The translations under genes were made by a program, and so were the position numbers. A stretch of 64,000 nt of DNA from Rhynchonema sp. JSB1_4 (lineage: Eukaryota > Nematoda > Chromadorea > Monhysterida > Xyalidae), in assembly GCA_030248065.1 (NCBI GenBank), contig JASAMV010005928.1, positions 62,001 to 126,000 of the forward strand, given 5' to 3'. Under the pieces are notes generated by a model, which saw only the letters and a program-made list of their open reading frames with translations, was not told where the DNA came from and did no database searches. This document shows, one piece after another, positions 49,393-60,670 of this stretch. How positions within the stretch are numbered: position 1 is the stretch's first letter; each line of letters begins with the position of its first letter.

Positions 49393-50725
49393 TTGGTTGT
49401 TGTTATATAATACCGTACCTTGCTTTCTGTAATTGAAACCCTAAAGTGACAGACGCTTGTAACTCTGTTATCCACACAAGAGCCACTGCGTGCAAGTACA
49501 TCTCTTTCAGTACTCTTTCAGCTTCAACTGGAAAGCGTGCTTGCGCAGTCCCTGGAATCACTCCATCAGTGAACGACAAAGAAACACTTGCGTGATTTTT
49601 GAGATCTTATCAACAGTGTGTATCACATAGGGCACATTTCGGGTTTTCCGCAAGATCCCTGGTCTACGTTTTTCACAACTCTTGTTTTATTTTTGCATAC
49701 TAATTCTGCTGTACAACAAGGACAACATCACTTCTCAAAACCCCTCAATCAAGTTCCTTTGATTTTCGTCTGTTCGCGCACGTTCGAAAGCTTTGGAAAA
49801 TTGTCGGTCGCATTCAATTTCGAATCGGTCAGAAACAACAGCTGTACATAGCTCTGAAATCTTCCCTGTGAAAAGCTGTCGCGTGTGTGCGCAGCGCATA
49901 TCATTAACATTGCAACTTTCTTTGTAATTGAGCATGCGCACCTGATGATTAGCTCTTGGGGCGCTGCACTAAGTCCAACAAAAAGCGGGTCAGCTGCAGC
50001 TTCCGTTCGAAGAGCAAAAAACCGCTCACTTTTTGACGAGTGACGGTATTTTTGATCTATTCTGCCCTGCCTGTTCAAGGAGAATATTGCAATATAATGG
50101 TTCCTGTTAGCTCAAAGAATTACTTCAAAGTTATCAAGCACAGCTGGATTAGAGCAGCTTTATTTGCACGTGGTTGCTAACAACAGCCGACAAACACGCA
50201 GACCGTTGCCCTGGGTGAAGCGATAGGGCGGCGACGGACCCTCACGGCCACGCCGCGGCTTTTTTATATCATAAAGGAGCGATGCTCATAAACTTGAAGA
50301 ATTATGTAGTAGTTCTCGGGTCCTTCACTCAGCTGCTGCTTGTTTGACGCGCCTGAACAGTGTGGTTACTACGTGCATACAGTCGTTGCGACCCTACGAT
50401 TTCAATAACTGAGTAACCAACCGCATTTCGCTATTGCTCAAGGAATCCTTGAACTAGACACTTTCCGTGGTGGCATTCGAGTCATTTGCACGTCTGTGCG
50501 CATGTGTCCGCAGATTTCCATAAATTAGGTTATTTTATGGGGCACTATGACTACCTAACGGCAACAATAACAGCAGGAAACTTCGCATGCGGCATACACT
50601 TTGTCAGAGCACTTCACAAGACGTGATATTACTTATGTACATAGTTCCGAACAATTTCTGATTTACCGGCGCTAAATTGTTCTAATTTTGGATTACCTTC
50701 AGAAGCAAAGCAATTTTTTACAACA

Positions 50726-53700
50726 ATGGTAGAAACTGCCATACCTTGGCCCGCTGTTCTTTTTGTGCTGAGCACCCTTGCAAATTTGTCAATTGGCGAC
50801 ATGTATTGTTACGTGTGCAACGCGGCGACGTTCGATAATGCACCCGCGGTGTGCAACCATGTACCCACGGTGGACGACCCGTTGTACAGATGTCCGGATT
50901 TGTTTGCTTGTGCCTCGATGGTTGGTTTGGGTGCCCGGTGACTGCGTTGTGTTTCTGTAGCTAACTCAGTTGGACTAGAGCGATACGAGCGATGTAATAA
51001 GAACGGATGCACAGAATCAGTGGTATTGGAGTTAGTCTAGCGGTTCAAGTGCGTGCCGTGAGGCGTTTTGCATGGATCACCACCTTGGCAGACATAGCTA
51101 CAGATTTCGAGAATCAAAGTCATCCGAGCTACATATAGGTACACATATTACCTAAACCCCTATAGCCGTTTATTTCGTCCGCACAATAAATTCGACTGTC
51201 AAATTACTACCTTTCCATTTCAGACCAATGCCAACGGCACAATAACGCGTCGTTCGTGCTTTCCGATCGACGCTGGTGAGAACCGCGCATCGTGCACGGC
51301 CTTGGCTGGAGGAAAGGACTCGTGCAGAACCGTTAACGGCACTCAGCAACGATTCTGTTGTTGTACGGGATCCGAGGTTGGGAGGCTCCTAAGTAGTCCT
51401 TATGCGATTTTATCAGTGCTGAATCAGTTAGAAATTGGTGAAAAATTCCACTTAGGATATCAGAAAGCATAATCCAAGTGTGTTATGGCAACGCTGCGTT
51501 CCATTCTCCTCGCTCATTTTGGGCTGCAGTCGTCGCGCTATAGTTTGCGCGCATTCTGTTGTTTCGCGTGTTGTTTTGGAGTCACCCAGACAGCTGCGTG
51601 CGCGCGAAATATACGCAGTTGCATTGACAGCATAGAATAGGCCAAAATATCACAGGCGGAGTTACTCACTATGGTACCTATATACAAACGTAAATGCCAG
51701 CACATAAATCGTTGCAGGGTTGTAATGGTCCGAAGCCGACGTTCCAACCAATCCAATGCGAACAGTGCGGTTACCAAGCCCCGAACGTCCCGCGGTCGTG
51801 TCTGACGGGCGAGACACATTTGGTTACTTGTAATGAAGCGTGTTTCAATGTGAGTCTGGTGTTTCAGTGACAATCAAACCGGTTCAATTAAGAAAGCGAA
51901 TAAGACAGTCAATTGTTCAGTTCACTACATCCGATGGTGTTCTGCTTCGCACCTGTGGCACACTGGGCGAATGTTTCGACTACGCTGGGGGAGCACAGCA
52001 GTGTTTCGTACCGAATGATGAGTACTCGATTGGCTGCTGTTGTACGCACGAGGGCGGATGTAATTCGAATAAAACTGTTTCTGAAGGTATGGGCATATTT
52101 GGGTGATTCGATGTTTGAGCTTGGACTACCCTCAGAACTTGTATTTGCTTTTTTAGTGCCAGTCTCAGACCCAGACACTTCGCCGGCAAATGAAGGTTCA
52201 GTGGTGCTGAGCAGTGCGAATACACAGCAATCCGTCTGCTATTTGTGTGGTGAAGTTGCAAGGTTTGTGTTTCGTACGTCAAAGGTGGTAATTTAAGACA
52301 GCGATTGTTTGTTTCCAAAGGGAGAACCGGTTATGCCATAATTCCAATCCGAGACAACTTTTGTACTTGCAGACAACAGCACGGCAATGTCGTCCCCGAT
52401 GTGTGTGAAGAACGACCCGATCCAGAAGCCGGCGCTTTTCAGTGTCCAGCGAATCAGATCTGTTTTAATGTTGGTCTTCCGTGACCAGACTCAGCCATTT
52501 TTGTGCGTTCCTGAAGCATTACAAAGACTTATTCCAGTCAACAAACGCCGAAGGTGTTATCGCACATCGCATCTGCTCCGATGTTCAGCCTTGTCTGGAC
52601 ATAATTGGCACAACCAACGGATGCGCAAGCAGTGGTCAAGGTTAGTGGCGCCGAAGGTGCACCAAAGTGTGTTCATTCACAACAATACACTAGGAAAAAA
52701 GTGCCGGAGGCAGCGCCGTATACCTTGGTTGTGGTGACCACACGTTGTCACTCTGTTTCTGATGATATAATGGGTCAAAACAAGCACCTTGTCCTCTATG
52801 CAGTATTTCCGTCAGTTTCTGATGATATAATGGATCAAAACAAGCACCCTGGCCTTCATACACTTTTTTACACAGTTTCTGATGATACAATGGGTCAAAA
52901 CAAGCCTGTTCGTTCACTTTGACGACAACCAAGGTATACGCCGCGCGCTCGCCGGGGAGTTACCACCATTGTTTGTGTCATCAACTGCGAGTTAAATGGG
53001 TCAGCCAATTTTGTTGCCGGTCACAAACACAGTTTTCGAAATGATCAGTGATGTACAAACTGAGTGACCTAGTCGACCAACCAGTGTCACAGATTTTAGA
53101 ACGCTATGGTTCATTTAAGTTAGCAGTCGTCTAACTTGTGTCATAAATTGCGGAACTTACAGTCGTGGTTCAACCGGTGATAATCTAGTCGTGCAACTAG
53201 CGTCACAAGTTGCTCAACCAAGTGATTCAACTAAGCTAGTGATAATATAGTCGTCCAACTAGTCTCTCAAACTGCGGTACGTGGTGGTGCAACTTGTGAT
53301 AATTGCATAAGTCGTCCATTGACGGCGCAATAGTCTAGTAGTAACAGTCGAACCTAGTGATGGTATCATGGTCGTTCGACCAGTGTTGCGTAGGCGATCG
53401 CTGATCTTGTTCAAGGAGGTAATTTGTTTTCTGTTGTGAATTGTGCTCTAGGTTGGACTTTTCGTCAATTTTTGCATTGGATCTTTTCCTGACGTTACAT
53501 CCTCACAAGTTTGTCGGTTGTGAAAGCTTGATTTTAGTTCCAAATACAAATGCATAAGCTTCCGCGGAAAGTTTGACTGGTGGTAACGCGGACCCATTTA
53601 ACTCGCAGTTGATGACACAAACAATGGTGGTAACTCCCCGGCGAGCGCGCGGCGTATACCTTGGTTGTCGTCAAAGTGAACGAACAGGCTTGTTTTGACC

Positions 53701-56700
53701 CATTGTATCATCAGAAACTGTGTAAAAAAGTGTATGAAGGCCAGGGTGCTTGTTTTGATCCATTATATCATCAGAAACTGACGGAAATACTGCATAGAGG
53801 ACAAGGTGCTTGTTTTGACCCATTATATCATCAGAAACAGAGTGACAACGTGTGGTCACCACAACCAAGGTATACGGCGCTGCCTCCGGCACTTTTTTCC
53901 TAGTTTTGACCCTTTTGTCGAGTCTTGTGAAGACATCAAATGGGAACGCGCACTCCGGCATCGCGATGGATGCCGTCGTGGCTCGTGGGTTGCTTTACTG
54001 TACACAAGATAAATATAATAAACAAAAGCACAATGAAACAGCACACGCGAAACAATAGTCAACCAACAACAACTACCCAGTGCGGGCGGGGCAGCCATCA
54101 AACACGTCAAATTTGTCACGCGTACTCCGTCATCGCGTAGCGATGCCGTCGTAAGCGTGCATTTTGCAACACGCAACAACCACATCCTTTCCACTTTTTG
54201 TCCTGAACTATAATTGTTCATCACAGTACTGTAATCAAAGGCAACGAAATCAAGAAGCTGAATTGTTGTATGTTGTTGAACTGGATTCTGCCACACACGT
54301 TACCAATCGTCCGACGAAGTGTGGCGACATTTTCTGTCGGTTGCACGACTAAATTGATAATGTACATTCTTAGTTGTGCGACCAAGCATGACAAAATTTG
54401 CCGCCTGTTGTGCGACTAAATTCAACGACCTACACTCCAAGTGATGCGACAGCTAACAAGTACGGGCGGGGCAGCCACCAAACACGTCAAAGTTGTCACG
54501 CGTACTCCGTCATCGCAAATACCGGACATGACTAATATCTCTAAACACAAAACACACGAGCTGGATAGGTTAATCCACCAACTAAGCGCACAAAATGCAC
54601 AGCCTAGTCCGACAATTAACGTCACAAAGTATACAGTCTAGTCCCCCGACCAACGAGAAAGCTAACGGGCAAGGGCGATCTCCGTCGACGCGTTGCGTCG
54701 CCGTCGATGCCCTTGAGTGTCAATACAAGACATGACTAATATCTCTAAACACAAAACGCACAGCCTGGATTGGTTAGTCCACCAACTAACGGCACGAAAT
54801 GCACAGGCTAGTCCGACAATTAACGTGATAAAATATACAGGCTAGTCCCCCGACAAACGAGCAAGACTGACAGGCAAGGGCGATCTCCGTCGACGCGTTG
54901 CGTCGCCGTCGATGCCCTTGAGTGTCAATACAAGCCATGATTATATGCCTAATCACTAAACACACAGCTTTGATTGGTTAGTCCACCAACTAACGGCACG
55001 AAATGCACAGGCTAGTCCGACAATTAACGTCATAAAACACAGATTGGACAGGCTGTTGATTGACTGTACACAATACAACATTAGAAGTACTGGCTGGAGG
55101 CACAAAACACACAGGATAGTCCCTCAACTAACATCACAAAACGCAGGCTGAACAGGCTACTCCTCCAACTAACGGGCAAAAGCGATATCCGTCGGCTCGC
55201 TGCGTCGCCGTCGATAGCACTTGGAAAAATAGAAATTATCCATGATTTGCCTTCTTAATTTTCATAAAAAGACTCGGCTTCAATCAGAAAGCCATAACTT
55301 TACGAAACCCGCACCAAATAAAACAAACAAGAATGCACAGCATGATCAAGCGTGAGAAAAAGCACACATAATAATAAACTTTCACACGCGCAACTTTCCC
55401 ACGGGGGATTAACAAAGCTTATCACAACCAATCAGCTAAGAGATTAGTGTCGCGCAAAGAAATGGGTGCGCGGCAGTTGAAATCATGCGCTTATATGCAC
55501 GAAATCGCTTATATCCATTCACGCACCTCTCACGAAATCGCTTACAACGACCACACATGCTTTTAAGTCCGACCTACGCTCGGGAATTCAAATTAACACA
55601 TGTGAAACGATCCATTATAAGCATACTTTCAGTTTTAACGTGACTAACTCTCAAAACAGTCAAGCTGCAAACCAGCCACGCTCAATCCAACACAGCCGCC
55701 GCACACTTATTCGAAAACAATCAAACTATCACACAAAATCAACTGAATCCTGAATCGCACCCAAATTCCACCGTTTTTGGGTGACCCAAAAACCCGTTTT
55801 TACACGGTGGACCGATTTGAAAGTTTCACACTTCTTTGACCTGCAGACGTACTCTCAAAAATAATCAAAACATCGCTCAACGTAAACCACATTAAGCCGT
55901 GCCAACCTCGCAAACCTGATCTCGAACACAAATTTTACCACTTTTTGGGTGACCCAAAAAACGGTTTTTACAAGGTGCACCGATCTGAAATTTTCACACT
56001 TCTTTTACCTCCAGACGGACACTGAAAAACAATCGAAACATCGCTCAACACAATCCACATTAAACCGCGCCAACCTCGCAAACCTGAACTCGAACAGAAA
56101 TTTTACCACTTTTTGGGTGACCCAAAAACCGGTTTTTACACGGTGGACCGATCTGAAATTTTCATGGTTTTTTGACCTCCAGACGGACTCTGAAAGACAG
56201 TAAAAACATCGCTCAACCCAAACCACATTAAACCGCGCCAACCTCGCAAACCTGAACTCAAACATGAAATTTTACCACTTTTGGGTGACCCAAAAACCGG
56301 ATTTTACAAGGTGGACCGATCTGAAATTTCCACACTTCTTTAACCTCCAGACGGACTCACAAAAACAATCAAAACACCACTCAACACAAACCACGTTAAA
56401 CCGCGCCAACCTCGCGAACCTGAACTCGAACACAAATTTCACCGCTTTTTGGGTGACCCAAAAAACCGGGTTTTACAGGGTGGACCGATCTGAGCTTTTC
56501 ACACTTCTTTGACCTCCAGACGGACTCTGAAAGACAGTAAAAACATCGCTCAACCCAAACCACATTAAACCGCGCCAACCTCGCAAACCTGAACTCGAAC
56601 ACAAATTTTACCACTTTTGGGGTGACCCAAAAACCCGTTTTTGCAGGTTGGACCAATCTGAAGTTTTCATCACTTTCAAACCCGCAGACAGGCTCTCCAA

Positions 56701-59700
56701 ACCAATCAAAATATCAACCAAAACAAGTCACACACGGTTAGAATAATGCTCACAAAAAACATTAGTTGTCCGACTAACCACCAAAAACTAAGTGAAACTT
56801 CACCGGCCGTTTTCTCGCGATAGAAGTGATATCAATTTTTCTGCCACACATGTAAGTACGGCCCACCACTAGACGAATCGAACGATATACGACTTGCCCG
56901 GCCTGATTCAGGATCCTTAGCGCAGTTGTCATCTGTCCCACTTTATGTTGCCGCCGAACACACAAATTTTCGGGTGGCTGAAAAACACCTTTCTACTGGG
57001 TGGATCGAGCTGAAATTTTCAGCGTTTTGTAACGGCTAGACTCCCACTCCAAAACAATCAAAACATCATTAAGAACCAGTCACACGTCACCACGCCAGAA
57101 CCCCGATTTTTAACACACAAGGTATAGGCAAAAATCACTAAATCCAGCTTGGTGATGTTTCGCTTGAGAATTTCAAAAAAAATTTCCGCGGTCTCTCATC
57201 CTATCGAACTGTCCTTCCGATAGACATATTACTAACCCCGCAACGCAAAACCGCGATCGTTCGGTTCCCAACCAAGGTATACGGAGGTTAACGACCGTTA
57301 ACCCCGTGATTGTGCGGTTTCTTGGACGCACTAACGGCAGTGCTAAAAGTGCGGTTCGTTATGTAGGTTATTTCTAACCAACAAACCTTCAGGCGTGGGT
57401 CGGATGTGTTGTTGTGAAGACGAACTGTGCAACGCGCCGCAACAACGTCGATGTCAAAACTGTGACGAAATCAACGGCGCCTTGCGCTGTGCTGTGCGCG
57501 CTTGTGACTCTCCATGTATGAAGGTACACGCTCATTTTGGGGATTTAAAACTATGTACAGTATGTGGCATCACTGCCGACCCTGTAAAGTTTGAGACTGT
57601 CCAAGCAATTGCGACAATTCAATTCTGCCGCAGCAGTTCGTGACTCTGACCGGCGAACTGCGGTTGTCCGGATGTCTGGAGGCCGACGCTTGTGCTTCGT
57701 TCGCTGGCGGTGTTGATGGATGCGCGTCACACAATATTGATGGTGCGTTTGAGTTTCGAGTAGTATAAGTGACAATTCAAAATTGTTCGACCAGGCGTCG
57801 ACTATACGGTTTGCTGCTGTACCGATGGTGATCTGTGCAATTTCGTCTACGTGGATGGCATTGCCACAACAATAGGTGAGTGGTGACTGGACAGGTCGCT
57901 GTGAAGGTGTATTTCGAATCAGATCGATCGAGCTTTCTTTTCTACTTTCTTCAAATTCTTCTGCCACTTGGTTATTTATTTGTGGACAACATCGTTATTT
58001 CAGCCCCAAACGCCGCGAACACAACGGCGTTAACAACGGCAACATTGACATCACTATTGGCAAGCAGCACTGCCACCACGGTTGTTCAGCAGACAACAAC
58101 TGCCTCATCAACTGATGCACCCGGCACGAGCAGTAGTAGTGCCGCACAGCCGGCAACAACAAGTTCAACAGGTTATTATTGATATGAGCTATGTGTCAAA
58201 CCTAACGTTTAGCAGATTCTTTAGTCGATCCCATTGAGGGGACCAATCCGGGAAGTACGACCCTGGGCACAACTGATCCTGGTGCTGAATCGGAAGATTC
58301 GGATTCTGCGAATTCCGTGACAGACAAGCAATTCAATGGTTAGTTTAGGCCAGAGACCACCACCCCTCACTTACTGAACTGCAATTAAACGTATTTTAAG
58401 AATGCTGAATTGCTGATTTGTATTAAGAGCGTGGAACATCGTCAACAGTCGAAGAGGCAGCGACCGCAACAACCCCGCAAGCGACAGCAGCCCAGTCTGA
58501 AGCAGCCACAACGACATCCACTGAATCACCACGTGCGACAACAACGGCCAAGGTGCAGAAGGCCGGCGTTGATGGTAACAAGTCTGACGCGAGCACCGCT
58601 CGAAACAAGAGACTCCACGAACTTTTCATGCATGCGCTCTTTCTGGTCATGGCGCACTTGGGCATATGATTTGAACAGTTTGACAACATTACACTTATCG
58701 TTTCTGTATGCATAGTTTCTGAACACTTGGTCTGCAAAACTTTTTTATTTATATATATCTGGCTTTTTTACTTTTATTGTCTAGCGATTGCTTAGATGTA
58801 CATTATGTACACTATAGCGTTTTTGTCTGACATTCCTTGGTTAAAATGTTTGACTTAGTTCTGGTGTTGTTTGTGTTGCGGTTGATTTCTGGTTGGTCTG
58901 TTTGTGCATTTTTGATGCGCTTCGAACAAAGACATTTTATGCTTGTTCGTGCATGGGAAGATTGTTATAGATCATGAAGTGACGACTAAACACAGCCAAG
59001 CAGTGCTGCAAGTTAACAAGCACACATAAGAAGCATTTGATTCAGATACAACAACGGCAACCGCCGATAACAGCGTTGTCAGTAAACCTGCCTACACCAC
59101 GTTGCAGTCTGAGGCGGTGACAACAACGCAAGGTTTGCACAGCACCACTGCTGATGAGTTGAGGGAAGTAACTGGGCAACCTGTTACCAACGGAAATTCA
59201 GGTCAGCCAACGGTTTCGCACAAACTATATTCTGCATCAGTAGCATTACATGTGGTTTAGAGGGTTAACGTTGAATGCGCCGTTCCAGACTCCGACCAGA
59301 CCGTTGACTCATCCATCATTGTGAATACGTCAACAACGTTAACAAAGTCTGAGTTGGCTGGCATGAGTAGCAGTGCTGTCGGTTCTGGAACCACCACAGG
59401 TAAACATTATACTTATGTATGTATATGTGTGGTTAATTTCCTTGGAATGGTATCGGCTTTGACACAGGCACGGCTGGTGATGCAAGCGAGTTAACGACCC
59501 CGCCTGATGCACAAGAAGCAACGACCGAAGCACAAGGTTCATCCAGTGACAACAAACAAGAGTCGACTGCGGTGAGTGTCGGCCAAAAACAGCATGACGA
59601 ACAAGCGGTTGCCAGCACAACACCAGAGGTGAAGTCATGTTCAACCAGGTTGCCCGTTTGTGTCAGGCAATCAATTCAACTATATCACTTCAACGTCAAC

Positions 59701-59880
59701 TCAATACTTCAACTATAATTCAACAATACTACACGCAATTATCAATGAAAGCGAGAATTTCCATTGCAGGTGAAGCAAGCAGGCGGCTCCGACAACGGTG
59801 TACCAGAAAATCGACCGATGTCGAAATGCGAGCCACTGGTGATGTTAATGACAGTAACAGTCCTCTTGTATCACAAGTAG
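50726..59880 (+). CDS. Multi-domain cysteine-rich (Ly6-like) mucin-type GPI-anchored surface protein
   Basis: Seventeen exons, all phase-consistent: 50726-50920, 51224-51376, 51718-51849, 51921-52086, 52157-52262, 52373-52469, 52538-52640, 57393-57523, 57634-57742, 57795-57875, 58004-58171, 58225-58338, 58428-58574, 59046-59201, 59289-59399, 59468-59628 and 59770-59880. A signal peptide (MVETAIPWPAVLFVLSTLAN) precedes four or five repeats of a Cys-rich module, each ending in a CCC block: QQRFCCCTGSEGCN, SIGCCCTHEGGCN, GRMCCCEDELCN, YTVCCCTDGDLCN. The final CN matches the three-finger Ly6/uPAR pattern. A Thr/Ser/Ala-rich, mucin-like stalk of about 300 residues follows. Its exons, 58004-59399, all end in phase 1. 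The C-terminus (CEPLVMLMTVTVLLYHK) is hydrophobic, as in GPI anchors. The long form is about 746 residues. If 58574 is not used as a donor, exon 13 runs to a stop at 58669 and ends ELFMHALFLVMAHLGI, another GPI-type tail (about 598 residues). It would sit on the outer cell surface. Confidence 0.8.
52690..53903. mobile_element. Foldback element with identical 313-bp arms
   Basis: Left arm 52690-53002 and right arm 53591-53903 are perfect inverse copies, judged by identical 80-codon translations in mirror orientation and by the ends I compared. Terminal bases are CTAGGAAAAAAGTGCCGGAGG. Each arm holds three copies of a unit of about 55 bp around TTTCTGATGATATAATGG. The 588-bp core is rich in words like GTCGTCCAACTAG. 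It lies in the large intron of the surface-protein gene. No clear target duplication was found. Confidence 0.88.
54083..54516. repeat. Repeated 53-bp unit (two copies)
   Basis: A unit starting CGGGCGGGGCAGCCA and ending ACTCCGTCATCGC occurs at 54083-54136 and 54464-54516 with two or three differences. They bracket AT-rich intron sequence. Confidence 0.7.
54526..55150. repeat. Tandem repeat, about 204-bp period, three copies
   Basis: Units start near 54526, 54729 and 54934. Each has a GTCCACCAACTAAC block and a CAATTAACGT block. The first two end in GGCGATCTCCGTCGACGCG followed by its near-inverse, a strong hairpin. The third is partly degenerate, and a further hairpin of the same kind lies near 55190. 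All in the large intron of the surface-protein gene. Confidence 0.82.
55779..56740. repeat. 168-bp satellite, six copies
   Basis: The marker GGGTGACCC recurs at 55779, 55947, 56115, 56283, 56451 and about 56620, a period of 168 bp. Other landmarks are GGTGGACCGATCTGAAATTT, TTTGACCTCCAGACGGACTC and CGCGCCAACCTCGC. A diverged unit appears again around 56960-57090. Because 168 is a multiple of three, open frames run across units on both strands, but stops and frame shifts interrupt them. The unit is close to nucleosome length. Intronic. Confidence 0.9.
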
Positions 59881-60370
59881 CCAACGAAATCTCTTTTACA
59901 AAATAATTGCAACTGGCTATACTTGGTGACACTTTTCAGCATCGTACCCTCACACACACGGTGAGGTCTGATGCTTGTCTGTGATATTATGTGATAGGTG
60001 ACCGAACAGCATTTACTTTGGGTAATTCCATTTCTTTAATGTCTGAGTAACTTAGGCTGGATTTTCACGGTAAAAAAATTCAGTCAAATTCTGACACCAC
60101 AACAAGCAGACCAGTGCGGTTGGACATCACTACCTATACAGGAAGCCAGTATCACAATGGTGTACCATCAAATCGGTTCTACATGCTGTAGATTTGTTTT
60201 CGTCATTCTTTGTTTGTGCGAATGTAGGTTTCGGTGCGAAGCATCGACATTATCTTGGTCCCTGATCCTACACGTATGTATGTAGTGCGTGCCACGGGCA
60301 CCAAGGCTTTGTATCAGAACTCAATGTGACCAAAAAATGGCGAAACGTCATTGCGTTTTATTTTGTTCAG

Positions 60371-60670
60371 GCGTTGCGTGGATACCAGCCAGCATTGTGG
60401 ATAAACTGTGGTTTTGTTCTGACATCTTGCCAGCGAAGAGCAAATCAACGGGGAGGCTGCTTTCAGCGCAGGTACAGGCAGGTCTGGGTTGTCGTGGATG
60501 TCAAAAAAGTCGAAAATAACGAAGTCGACTTTGCCTATGCGACACAAGTTAACTGCTGCCGATATTTAGACGCACAGTGTGCCGTCCTGATAAACTGGAA
60601 CGAACGTCCCTGCAATTTTGGTCGCGGAGTGCAAACCGTGCGAGGATGCACATGCGTATCGCATATTTAG
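60371..60670 (+). CDS. Cysteine-rich C-terminal exon, possible IL-17-like cytokine
   Basis: The exon starts after the acceptor ttttgttcag and runs in one frame to TAG at 60668. It encodes 99 residues with nine cysteines. It reads .. QRGGCFQRRYRQVWVVVDV, FAYATQVNCCRYLDAQC, NWNERPC and finally VQTVRGCTCVSHI. Interleukin-17 proteins end in a GCTCV block and carry an earlier CRHLGC-type block, so the spacing recalls that family, of which nematodes have members. Other cystine-knot growth factors (neurotrophin, Spaetzle) also end in C-x-C. An upstream exon may lie at about 60227-60281 (VSVRSIDIILVPDP), but its phase does not join. The signal peptide was not found. Secretion is inferred from the cysteines only. 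Confidence 0.42.
   Translation, partial: ALRGYQPALWINCGFVLTSCQRRANQRGGCFQRRYRQVWVVVDVKKVENNEVDFAYATQVNCCRYLDAQCAVLINWNERPCNFGRGVQTVRGCTCVSHI

Noticed and set aside
55949..56656. Repetitive open frames with WVTQK..TRWTDLKF units
   Set aside because: The 168-bp satellite has a period divisible by three and so keeps frames open on both strands; stops and shifts occur between units, and no splice-bounded coding structure supports a protein.
60314..60547. Minus-strand frame with VDFVIFDFFDIHDNPDL
   Set aside because: It is the shadow of the cysteine-rich exon on the plus strand, which has better splice context and a conserved-looking cysteine pattern.
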